From Candidatus Parvarchaeota archaeon (GTDB lineage Archaea; Micrarchaeota; Micrarchaeia; Anstonellales; VGKX01): DNA of 24,628 nt. This document shows, piece after piece, positions 17,701 through 24,069 of this stretch. Location: NCBI GenBank assembly GCA_016866895.1, contig VGKX01000001.1, forward strand, positions 1-24,628, written 5' to 3'. The first letter of the stretch is position 1; every line of letters begins with the position of its first letter. A model generated the notes under the pieces. That model saw only the letters and a program-made list of their open reading frames with translations. It did no database searches and was not told where the DNA came from. The position numbers were made by a program, and so were the translations under genes.

Positions 17701-17897
17701 TTGTCACACGATGCGATGAACCCAGCACTGAAGTGCGGGGCATTACTGCGCCCTGTACCCACGACTGAAGACTATTGGCATGGTCGCGTCGTGTAGTCAC
17801 AAGGTACGACCAAGACTAAACTTTGGGCCAAACCGAGCTTGAGAATGCCGGTGCACACTGGAACCACTAGTCACAGGTCAACAGCTGCACCTTGTGA
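17701..17897 (+). ncRNA. Candidate structured RNA of unknown class
   Basis: No frame of 60 or more codons crosses this stretch on either strand, and base composition differs from the AT-rich spacers. Four helices can be drawn. ACACGATGCG (17706-17715) pairs with CGCGTCGTGT (17785-17794), with TTGT/ACAA extending it. CCCaGCAC (17721-17728) pairs with GTGCGGG (17733-17739) over a TGAA loop. TCACAAGGT (17797-17805) pairs with ACCTTGTGA (17889-17897). CCGGT (17848-17852) pairs with ACTGG (17857-17861). The last A of ACAA and the first bases of the third helix overlap, so those two pairings compete at the edge. Two pairs are G-T in the plus-strand sense and would be A-C mismatches in a minus-strand RNA, so the plus strand is favoured. 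I found no RNase P, SRP RNA or tmRNA hallmarks. The 3' end is not defined and structure may continue toward 18030. Confidence 0.4.
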
Positions 17898-18050
17898 AAG
17901 ACCACAGACTAAATCCATGGTTTGCCTACATTGACTGGCTTAAGATGAAAAGTTGTATGCCTCGGTGCGCGCCTCCTTTGCATGAGTGCGAAAGACTTGC
18001 AAGCACCACGTTCTTTCGATGAGTAATATTTGAAACAGGTGTTGTGTTGA

Positions 18051-18110
18051 TGCCTCAGACGCTGTTGACCTCATCACATTTTACAGTGGTTGTTCACATC
18101 ATCACAGGCA
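18051..18110 (-). ncRNA. C/D box small guide RNA
   Basis: The minus strand gives a complete archaeal C/D sRNA of 60 nt. It has stem TGCC(T), box C GTGATGA, a 12-nt D' guide TGTGAACAACCA, box D' CTGT, a 5-nt spacer, box C' GTGATGA, a 12-nt D guide GGTCAACAGCGT, box D CTGA and closing GGCA. Both C boxes match RUGAUGA exactly, both guides have the canonical 12-nt length, and TGCC pairs with GGCA at the ends. Only D' deviates, with T for the last A. It should assemble with L7Ae, Nop5 and fibrillarin to direct 2'-O-methylation. The N+5 rule applied to the D' guide points to the A-loop of 23S rRNA (E. coli U2552). The D-guide target is unresolved. Confidence 0.85.
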
Positions 18111-18128
18111 AAAATAGTTTCGCGGGAT

Positions 18129-18142
18129 AGGTTTTTATTATG
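18129..18142 (-). promoter_or_regulatory. TATA-like promoter of the C/D sRNA
   Basis: The minus strand reads ACATAATAAAAACC. Its centre at ~18136 lies 26 nt upstream of the first base of the sRNA at 18110, the spacing expected for archaeal box A. The same bases read on the plus strand (GGTTTTTATTATGT) could also serve the riboflavin kinase gene. Confidence 0.45.
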
Positions 18143-18159
18143 TTCAAGCAAAAAGCCAA

Positions 18160-18174
18160 TATAACCCAGTTATA
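18160..18174 (+). promoter_or_regulatory. Perfect palindrome upstream of the regulator/riboflavin kinase: candidate operator
   Basis: TATAAC-CCA-GTTATA is a perfect 6-3-6 inverted repeat ending 32 bp before the ATG at 18207. RbkR-type proteins carry a winged helix that binds riboflavin gene promoters, so an autoregulatory site is plausible. The left arm with its flank (AATATAACC) could equally be the TATA box of the gene. Confidence 0.4.
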
Positions 18175-18206
18175 GAAAAGCATGGAAAAAGGAAAGGTGT
18201 GAGGGC

Positions 18207-18848
18207 ATGTTTGACGAGCTTTTGATTTTGCTTTTGAAAAAAAGGGCGCACTTGGAGCCTGTGAGGCTTACCACAAAGGAAATAGCAACAGAGCTTGGTG
18301 TGTCCCAGCAGACAGCCTCCAGGATGTTGCTGCAGCTTGAGAGCCAGGGCTTTGTAAAAAGGAGCTCAAGCAACATAAGTGTGAGCACAGACGCCTACAA
18401 CAGGGCAAGAAAGGAATTCCTCTCATTGCAAAAAGTTTTTGACTCCGAGCTTGAATTCGAATTTTCCGGAAAAGTGGTAAGCGGCCTTGGGGAGGGGGCA
18501 AGGTATATTGGCATGCCAGAATATGCAAAAAGAATAAAGGAAAGGGTTGGGTTCAGGCCCTATGCAGGCACACTAAACGTTCGCATAACGCCAGATGAGA
18601 TTGAAAAGCGGCTTAGGCTAAAGTCAAAACCAGGGGTTGAGGTTGGCGGTTTTGAGAAAGGCGGCAAGACATATGGAAAACTGCTCTGCTACAGGTGCAG
18701 GATTGGGAATATAGGGGGGGCGCTTGTTTTCCCTGCGCGCTCAACACACGGGTTAAACACACTTGAGGTTATAGCGCCAGTTGATTTGAGAAAAAGATTC
18801 GGGCTAAACGACGGCGACTGGATTGAATTTAGGGTATTGCTTGGCTAG
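18207..18848 (+). CDS. ribK: Bifunctional winged-helix regulator / CTP-dependent riboflavin kinase (RbkR type)
   Basis: This 213-residue protein has two domains. Residues ~1-85 form a winged helix-turn-helix (LTTKEIATELGVSQQTASRM as recognition region, followed by a wing with KRSSSNISVST). Residues ~90-213 match the archaeal riboflavin kinase, which uses CTP instead of ATP to make FMN. Visible motifs are GLGEGARYIG, PYAGTLNVRI, the GGFEKGGKTYGKL segment, PARSTHGLNTLEVIAP and a LNDGDWIEFRV C-terminus. In this family the fused form (RbkR) couples FMN synthesis to transcription control of vitamin B2 genes. The ATG at 18207 follows an AGGTGTGA ribosome binding site. No other riboflavin genes are in the window, so its targets would be elsewhere, apart from its own promoter, where a palindrome lies at 18160-18174. 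Confidence 0.93.
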   Translation: MFDELLILLLKKRAHLEPVRLTTKEIATELGVSQQTASRMLLQLESQGFVKRSSSNISVSTDAYNRARKEFLSLQKVFDSELEFEFSGKVVSGLGEGARYIGMPEYAKRIKERVGFRPYAGTLNVRITPDEIEKRLRLKSKPGVEVGGFEKGGKTYGKLLCYRCRIGNIGGALVFPARSTHGLNTLEVIAPVDLRKRFGLNDGDWIEFRVLLG

Positions 18849-18875
18849 AAAGTTGCATTGGATATTTCCTACCCC

Positions 18876-19086
18876 CTATATGGCTATTGCCTTGAAAAAA
18901 GCCCTGGCAAACGACTCATCTGCTTTCCCGGGGAGATGGACTGGAAGAGTCTCGTTTGGGGATAACCCCCAGGACGCCACTTTTCCAGAGCCGGATTTCA
19001 TTGAGTCGAACTCTTCGGAAGGTTTCCCAAGTATCGGTTTTGATGCCGGTATGCTGGATGGTGCTTGCGCGCTTGCCATACTTTAG
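18876..19086. other. Block open on both strands: small protein gene or structured RNA
   Basis: A 67-codon frame runs on the minus strand (ATG at 19079 to TAG at 18876, starting MASAQAPSSIPASK) and a 68-codon frame on the plus strand (ATG at 18880 to TAG at 19084-19086, containing GRWTGRVSFGDNPQDATF). The wobble positions of the two frames face each other. A TATA box at 19103-19113 lies ~27 nt before the minus-strand ATG, so a leaderless minus-strand mRNA is possible. The DNA also holds inverted repeats: GGGG/CCCC around ATAA (18958-18969), CTGGAA/TTCCAG (18941/18983), GAAGAGT/ACTCTTC (18944/19010) and CATCT/AGATG (18917/18934). These suggest that a folded RNA is equally possible. No family recognised. 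Confidence 0.35.
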
Positions 19087-19102
19087 GTATATTGAGCAAT
19101 AG

Positions 19103-19113
19103 GTATATATTTG
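19103..19113. promoter_or_regulatory. TATA-like box, possibly bidirectional
   Basis: GTATATATTTG lies between the dual-open block and the TPR gene. On the plus strand it predicts a start near 19134 and a ~45-nt leader for the TPR gene. On the minus strand it predicts a start near 19081, at the ATG of the 67-codon frame. Confidence 0.45.
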
Positions 19114-19178
19114 TTGCAGAAAAAATAAGTGCGGGGAAATGATACATGTATTGAAAATAACGCAGGTTGAGTGGTTGT

Positions 19179-19736
19179 ATGAGCGATGAGCTTGAGGATT
19201 CACTTGTTGCAAAAAACGAGGAAGAAATAGAGGAAAAAAAGCTTGTGGAGGCACAAAGCACGGCACAGGATTTGGTTGATGTCGCGCCGGCTGATGCACT
19301 TGCCTGGTTTGTGAAAGGAAAGACGCTTTACCTTGAGGGGAATTTTGAGGAGGCGCTGTCCTGCCTGGCGCAGGCCGCATCCCTTGACAAGCAGCAGCCT
19401 GCGATATGGCACTTGATGGGCTTGACGCTGCTGCCATTAAACAGGGTTGGAGAGGCTCTGGATGCCCTACAATATGCATCGGCTGCGCTTCCAAATAACA
19501 GCGATATTAAAGTGGCGCTTGGCGTGGCATGTCTTCTTTCAGGAAAACTTGAAGAGGCCCGGGTGAATTTTGACCAGGCATATAAAGCCGACCCGCAAAA
19601 AACAAGTGTTGTTGCCAACGAACTTTACGACACATACATTTCAAGAAGCAACGCCGTGGAAGGCTCGACAAAGGCTTTGCTTGAGCGCATGCTTGAGACG
19701 CGCAAAGTAGCGGCGATAAACGGATATGAGGTATAG
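19179..19736 (+). CDS. Small tetratricopeptide-repeat protein
   Basis: The protein has 185 residues from the ATG at 19179. An AGGTTGAG ribosome-binding-like sequence ends 9 bases before it; the frame extends 12 bases upstream to a TTG, which is less likely. After an acidic N-terminus (~1-35) three TPR-like helix pairs are visible: ALAWFVKGKTLYLEGNFEEA (~39-58), AIWHLMGLTLLPLNRVGEAL (~74-95) and DIKVALGVACLLSGKLEEAR (~107-127), each with the small/large residue pattern of the repeat. The C-terminal ~45 residues are helical and charged. There is no signal peptide, so it is cytoplasmic. TPR proteins act as scaffolds; the partner is unknown. It precedes the Ig-like secreted protein by ~66 bp, but a promoter-like sequence lies between them. 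Confidence 0.75.
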   Translation: MSDELEDSLVAKNEEEIEEKKLVEAQSTAQDLVDVAPADALAWFVKGKTLYLEGNFEEALSCLAQAASLDKQQPAIWHLMGLTLLPLNRVGEALDALQYASAALPNNSDIKVALGVACLLSGKLEEARVNFDQAYKADPQKTSVVANELYDTYISRSNAVEGSTKALLERMLETRKVAAINGYEV

Positions 19737-19753
19737 AAAAGCAATTTTGAAAA

Positions 19754-19765
19754 AAATTAAATAAG
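19754..19765 (+). promoter_or_regulatory. TATA-like promoter of the Ig-repeat surface protein gene
   Basis: AAATTAAATAAG predicts a transcription start near 19786. A GGGTGGTT ribosome binding site (19792-19799) then precedes the ATG at 19803, giving a short leader. Confidence 0.4.
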
Positions 19766-19802
19766 AAAACTGAATAAGTTATTAGAAACGTGGGTGGTTC
19801 GA

Positions 19803-22136
19803 ATGGGAAATAAAAGGATAATTACGCTATGTATGTTGGCTATTATTTCAATTGTCATGGGTTTCGCAAGCGCCCAGGTTCCGGATATAAATATTAATCT
19901 TTTAAACCCGCAAGAAGGAGCTGCATTCACAACATCAGATGTGACTATTTCATATGGTGGGTACGGCCCCGGGCAGCAGGGGACTTGCGAGCTTTATGTC
20001 AACAACCAGCTTAAAAATTCAACCCCGCTATTTGTGAATGCAGACTATTTGGCAACATATGGCAATGGGGGTTATTCATGGTATGTGAAGTGTTCAAATG
20101 CAACGGGTGCTGCCAAAACAAGCGAGTCTAGAACTTTTAGCGTTAACGCCCCGGTTCCTTCATTGGAGGTGGTATTGACAAGCCCGGCAAACAACACAGA
20201 GATTGTTTCTCCATTCGTGGAATTGGAGTACAGCGTTTCGTCTGACAGCACCCAGGCAGTTAAATGCGGAGTGTATTTAAACGGGGCATGGATTGCGACT
20301 TCATATGGAAAAGGAAGCAAATCGGCATATTTGAGCAATCAGCAAAACGGCAATTACACATGGTATGTTTCATGCAATGTAAGCACCGTAACTAAAACAA
20401 GCGAAACTAGGGTCTTTTCGCTCAAGCCTCAGACTGCCGACCCCATTTCAATCACGCTTAACAATCCGGCAAACAATCGTGTTTTCAACATAACAAACGT
20501 TAGTTTTATGTACAACGTAGGAACGGCAGCTGGAAACCTAAATTGCAAACTCTACATAGATGGGGAGGTTGCTGATTCAAAAACTGCCCATGGAACCACA
20601 TTCTTCAGCAAAGAAATGCAAAATGGGATTTATTCCTGGTATGTCTATTGTGCAAATGCAAACGGCACAAATGCAACTTCAGAAACAAGGGAGTTCAGGG
20701 TGAATGTTCCTGTCCAGAACATACCAAGCTTGACAGTTGTGCAAATGAGCCCCTTAAATGGTGCCGTACTGCCAGGAGGATGGTTGTATTATTCATACAA
20801 TGTGTCAACGAACTCCACGGCATCACCAGTATGCAATACTTACCTTGATGGAGTTGTTGTAGCAACTGAGACAGGAGCAGGCGTGAAAAGTTTTAGGACA
20901 GAAAAGTACTTCACTCCTGGGAACTACAATTGGAAAGTCAGCTGTGCTGCAGGCATTGCAAATGCAACAACCGATACATGGGCATTCACAATTCAATCTA
21001 GTGAGCCTACCACCCCTGCTCCTTTGAACATCATGCTGACAAGCCCGCAAAACAACACGGCTTTTGCCTCAACACCAGTTAACCTAGGGTATTACGTACC
21101 GGGCGGGGCAAGTGCAAACTGCGAAGTGTATTTGAATGGCCAGGTAGTTGATTCCAGGCTTGTGACAAGCACATACACGCATTCAGCAATAGTACAGACC
21201 GGAGAGTATGAGTGGTATGTCAAGTGCACTGGAGTTGGGACAGCAGGAAACGGAACAAGTGGCAAATATAGATTTACAGTTAGTTTGCCCCAGCCGCCAA
21301 CACCACAAGTGACTGTGTCTATTGACAACCCAGAAGATGGATATGTCAGCAGTTTGGCGAATGTCACTTTGATGTACAGGGCATTTACCACAAACCCAGG
21401 GCAAATGCAAGTCAGCTGCGCCGTCTATGTCAATGATGCCATAAAGGACACGCGCCTGACCCAGGGAACGACCTTTTTCACATCAGAGTATGCAAATGGA
21501 AACTATGATTGGTATGTCAAATGTACGGACGACACAGGCGCAACCAATATGACACAAGTGAGGAGTTTTGTTGTGAGTGCGCCTGCAAGCAAATCCCCCC
21601 CGGCCCCAATAAGTGACGGCGGCATTCTGGGTGGAATTATGGATTTCATCGGGAGCATTTTCTCAGGTGTCGCAAACTTCATAGGAGGGATTTTCTCTTC
21701 GGGAAAACCTGCCGACCCGATTACCGCCGCCACAAATTCCGAATTTTATTCGCAAAGCGAGCTTGCCGATGATGCCGATGCTTCAGTGTTTGGCAAATAC
21801 ATTGCAAAATACACGCCGGAGAAACTAAACGAGAATGAAAACGTGAAAAAATACGTGTCAAAGCTTTCAGGCAAAGGCTACAAGTCGGCGCAGGTGATGG
21901 TAATGAAAGGGGAAAGGACCTGGTTTTCCGCATATGCGACCTTTGACGGGGAAGAGATGCTTTCGTTTGGACAGGTTTATGAAAACAGAAATGCGGGCGT
22001 CAAGGCAGTAATAGCCAAGGATGATGCAGTGAAACTATTGAATGCGCAAGACATGCAGCCGTTCATTGATGCCTACATAAACGGCAAAATAAAAGCAACA
22101 CCGTCAGGGCTTCTTGAGAGCCTGGTGCTAGGGTAA
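19803..22136 (+). CDS. Secreted protein with six Ig-like repeats and a glycine-rich hydrophobic segment
   Basis: The start at 19803 is chosen because a GGTGGTT ribosome binding site lies just upstream and the signal peptide follows immediately (MGNKRIITLCMLAIISIVMG, cleavage near FASA-Q). About 777 residues. Six repeats of ~95 residues follow, each opening with a (L/N)xPxNxxxF-like edge and carrying two Cys, the first in C-x-(L/V)-Y-(V/L)-(N/D) and the second in Y-x-W-Y-V-x-C (W-K-V in repeat 4), probably a disulfide in each Ig-like sandwich. Next comes a Gly/Ile/Phe-rich hydrophobic stretch (residues ~614-640, GGIMDFIGSIFSGVANFIGG), then a ~140-residue alpha/beta C-terminal domain without a second membrane segment. 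It is probably anchored by, or inserts through, the hydrophobic stretch. Function unknown; surface adhesion is inference. Confidence 0.82.
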   Translation: MGNKRIITLCMLAIISIVMGFASAQVPDININLLNPQEGAAFTTSDVTISYGGYGPGQQGTCELYVNNQLKNSTPLFVNADYLATYGNGGYSWYVKCSNATGAAKTSESRTFSVNAPVPSLEVVLTSPANNTEIVSPFVELEYSVSSDSTQAVKCGVYLNGAWIATSYGKGSKSAYLSNQQNGNYTWYVSCNVSTVTKTSETRVFSLKPQTADPISITLNNPANNRVFNITNVSFMYNVGTAAGNLNCKLYIDGEVADSKTAHGTTFFSKEMQNGIYSWYVYCANANGTNATSETREFRVNVPVQNIPSLTVVQMSPLNGAVLPGGWLYYSYNVSTNSTASPVCNTYLDGVVVATETGAGVKSFRTEKYFTPGNYNWKVSCAAGIANATTDTWAFTIQSSEPTTPAPLNIMLTSPQNNTAFASTPVNLGYYVPGGASANCEVYLNGQVVDSRLVTSTYTHSAIVQTGEYEWYVKCTGVGTAGNGTSGKYRFTVSLPQPPTPQVTVSIDNPEDGYVSSLANVTLMYRAFTTNPGQMQVSCAVYVNDAIKDTRLTQGTTFFTSEYANGNYDWYVKCTDDTGATNMTQVRSFVVSAPASKSPPAPISDGGILGGIMDFIGSIFSGVANFIGGIFSSGKPADPITAATNSEFYSQSELADDADASVFGKYIAKYTPEKLNENENVKKYVSKLSGKGYKSAQVMVMKGERTWFSAYATFDGEEMLSFGQVYENRNAGVKAVIAKDDAVKLLNAQDMQPFIDAYINGKIKATPSGLLESLVLG

Positions 22137-22168
22137 AGTATCAGTTGGCAACAGCATGCAAAATTTTC

Positions 22169-22193
22169 TGGCTTTAGCCACGTTTCTTCTTTT
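22169..22193 (+). terminator. Possible terminator after the Ig-repeat gene
   Basis: A short hairpin TGGC-TTTA-GCCA (22169-22180) is followed by a pyrimidine run, CGTTTCTTCTTTT. It lies 33 bp after the stop codon. Archaeal termination depends mainly on T-runs, so the run matters more than the hairpin. The rest of the 22137-22302 interval shows no other feature. Confidence 0.35.
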
Positions 22194-22302
22194 CAGCATT
22201 TTAACTTAGTTAGATGTTTCGTGTGGCGAAAAGAGAGTTGACGGCTGGAAGTTTGTCCAAGACCATTATTGCATTTATCGCATGGCAAAATTAAAAATGA
22301 TT

Positions 22303-22373
22303 AGTCGGGTGAGGGAGTTGAACCCCCCTCTCCCCGTCTGCAGCGGGGCGCATAGCCGATCTGCCAACCCGAC
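22303..22373 (-). tRNA. tRNA-Cys (GCA)
   Basis: The minus strand folds as a tRNA of 71 nt: acceptor GTCGGGT/ACCCGAC with discriminator U (the base typical of tRNA-Cys); D arm GCA/TGC; anticodon stem CCCCG/CGGGG around the loop CTGCAGA, so the anticodon is GCA; a short variable loop; and a T arm with loop TTCAACT. No intron is present and CCA is not encoded (the genome continues AATC). A TATA-like TTTATTAA lies at 22409-22416, ~40 nt upstream of the mature 5' end. Confidence 0.96.
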
Positions 22374-22428
22374 AAATATATCCTTTCTGCGAATTTACGA
22401 CGTAACAGTTAATAAAGGGAAAACAGGC

Positions 22429-22439
22429 TTTAATACTTT
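22429..22439 (+). promoter_or_regulatory. TATA-like promoter of the CBS-domain gene
   Basis: TTTAATACTTT has its centre ~26 nt before 22459, so transcription would start at or next to the GTG at 22460. Confidence 0.4.
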
Positions 22440-22459
22440 CCTATTCAATTGATAGACAG

Positions 22460-23527
22460 GTGGTGCCAGTGGATATTAAGGAGCCTAGCATAGTTGATTT
22501 TAACGATACCGTTTCCAAGGCTTTTTCTAAAATTGTCAAATCAGGCTTATCAGTAATTGTGACTAAGGAAGGAAAGTATTACGGCTTGATTGATGATAGG
22601 GACATTAGGCAAAATGCCATTGATGCCGGAAAAACCAAATGCGGCACGATTGCCATGCGGGCGCCAACGCTTGACACAAAAAGCGGCGTTGAGGACATGT
22701 GCAAGGCCTTCTTTGCAGGAAGGTTCAAGTCATTGGCGGTGCTTGAAAAGGGCAAGGTGGCCGGGGCTTTCACAAGGTCTGACCTGATACATCTGATACT
22801 TGAGGCGCGCATGCTTGAAAAAAACAGGGTTGAAAATGTGATGAGTGCGCCTGCAGTATGCATTGACTCAAAGGCCACAATAGCAAATGCCAAGGCCCTG
22901 ATGAAAAAGCACAATGTCAGGAGGCTGATTGTCACCGAAAACAGCAGGTTGGCAGGCATAATTTCTACGTTTGACATGGTGCAGCCCAAGCTTGCACCAA
23001 AACAGTCGCCGCTTGGGGCCAACAAGGCAAACGTTGACCTGCAGCAAGTCGGCTCCCACATGCGGGAGGAAACCGTGACTATTGAGCCGGAAAAACCCAC
23101 ATCCGACGCAGCAAAGCTCATGGTCCAGCACAATGTCTCGGCAGTGATTGTTTCAGACGGCCTGACACCACTTGGAATATTGACTGCAAGGGACCTGTTT
23201 GAGACTGTAATGAAAACCGAGGAGAAGGATGTAATATATATTTCCGGACTGGACCAGCAGGACAGGGAAAGCTACGATGCAATCCATGACGAGGCAAAAA
23301 AAATACTTGGCAAGATGCAAAAAAGCCTGCAGACCCAGTCCCTGTCCATACATGTAAAAAGGGAGGGCAGGAGATATAGCATCAGGGCAAGGCTGCAGAC
23401 TGCTCATGCAGGCATAATTTCAGCTTCTGCGCAGGAGTGGGATATTTTTTCGGCCATGAAGGCAGTCCTCAATGAGATAAAAAGGATGGCTGCAAGGAAA
23501 AAGCCAAGCCCGCTGCACCACTCTTGA
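22460..23527 (+). CDS. Four-CBS-domain protein with HPF-like C-terminal domain
   Basis: The protein has about 355 residues. No ATG is available. The GTG at 22460 coincides with the start predicted from the TATA box (leaderless mRNA); a GTG at 22469 behind AGGTGGTG is an alternative. Four CBS domains (two Bateman pairs) are visible: ~5-58 (YYGLIDDRDIRQNA), ~60-115 (VAGAFTRSDLIHLI), ~122-175 (RLAGIISTFDMVQP) and ~195-252 (TPLGILTARDLFET). Bateman pairs usually bind adenine nucleotides and report energy state. Residues ~258-345 (ISGLDQQDRESYDAIHDEAK, then LSIHVK, YSIRARLQT, WDIFSAMKAVLNEIKRMAAR) resemble the fold of ribosome hibernation promoting factor, including the basic C-terminal helix. A nucleotide-gated ribosome hibernation role is inferred. 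A gene for a class III pilin follows after 65 bp on the same strand. Confidence 0.8.
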   Translation: MVPVDIKEPSIVDFNDTVSKAFSKIVKSGLSVIVTKEGKYYGLIDDRDIRQNAIDAGKTKCGTIAMRAPTLDTKSGVEDMCKAFFAGRFKSLAVLEKGKVAGAFTRSDLIHLILEARMLEKNRVENVMSAPAVCIDSKATIANAKALMKKHNVRRLIVTENSRLAGIISTFDMVQPKLAPKQSPLGANKANVDLQQVGSHMREETVTIEPEKPTSDAAKLMVQHNVSAVIVSDGLTPLGILTARDLFETVMKTEEKDVIYISGLDQQDRESYDAIHDEAKKILGKMQKSLQTQSLSIHVKREGRRYSIRARLQTAHAGIISASAQEWDIFSAMKAVLNEIKRMAARKKPSPLHHS

Positions 23528-23592
23528 AGAAAGATGGAACGCAGGATGTGTTATTGCAGTTATTTTTTGGTTTTAGCCCGGGTGTGAAGGAG

Positions 23593-24048
23593 ATGCAAGG
23601 GGGCATTTTAATGAGAACAGGCAAACGTTGGCGCAAAGGCCAGGTCTCAATTGAGCTAATGGTAATCATAGGGTTTGTGGTGCTGCTTCTCATGCCTGTC
23701 CTGTTCTCGCTTTATTACAGGACAAACCAGGCAAACGAGCAGCTGTCACTTGCCCAGGCAGATTTGGTTGCAACGCGGCTGGCAAGCACCATTGATGTTG
23801 TTGGGACAACGCTTGGCTCAAGCATCATTACAGAGGCCATAATTCCCAATGGAGTCAAGTCAATTAAGATTGAGAAAAACGAGGTAAACATAAAAATAGG
23901 CACCTATGTGGGCGACACGGAAGTTGTAAAGCACACGAGATTCGAGGCTGATGCCAGTTGCAGCGACATATCGAAAATGAAGTCGGCCGGCACTTACATG
24001 GTTGAAGTCAGATCATCTGACAACGGCATCTGCGTTAAGCTTGTTTAG
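23593..24048 (+). CDS. Type IV-like pilin with class III signal peptide
   Basis: This is a small protein of 151 residues from the ATG at 23593, which has GGTG eight bases upstream; the ATG at 23611 behind GGGGG is an alternative. A basic leader (RTGKRWRKG) is followed directly by QVSIELMVIIGFVVLLLMPV. This is the class III signature, in which a prepilin peptidase of the EppA type cleaves before QxSxE and the following hydrophobic helix forms the pilus core. The mature globular part (~95 residues) has two Cys (in ASCSDI and GICVKL) that could form a disulfide loop. The leader, length and layout fit archaeal adhesion pilins. The frame is open upstream to a TTG that overlaps the CBS gene stop, but that start lacks support. 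It precedes the His-motif membrane protein by 21 bp. Confidence 0.85.
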   Translation: MQGGILMRTGKRWRKGQVSIELMVIIGFVVLLLMPVLFSLYYRTNQANEQLSLAQADLVATRLASTIDVVGTTLGSSIITEAIIPNGVKSIKIEKNEVNIKIGTYVGDTEVVKHTRFEADASCSDISKMKSAGTYMVEVRSSDNGICVKLV

Positions 24049-24069
24049 GCTATTGGGAACAAGGAGCGG

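Noticed and set aside
17701..18050. RNase P RNA or SRP RNA
   Set aside because: A GAAAGACC/TGGCTTAAG pair recalls the P4 helix of RNase P, but the two strands are only ~35 nt apart and the other conserved blocks are absent. No GGAAGGAAGCAGCC-like SRP helix 8 is present on either strand.
18182..18202. Seven-codon upstream frame (MEKGKV then TGA) before the riboflavin kinase
   Set aside because: It overlaps the ribosome binding site of the main gene and has no such site of its own; short frames like this are common by chance.
18916..19494. 192-codon minus-strand frame
   Set aside because: It runs through most of the TPR gene in antisense, which has clear domain content, and its own product has no recognisable pattern.
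22303..22373. tRNA-Cys as an integration site of a mobile element
   Set aside because: No direct repeat of the tRNA 3' end and no integrase or transposase is visible in the window.
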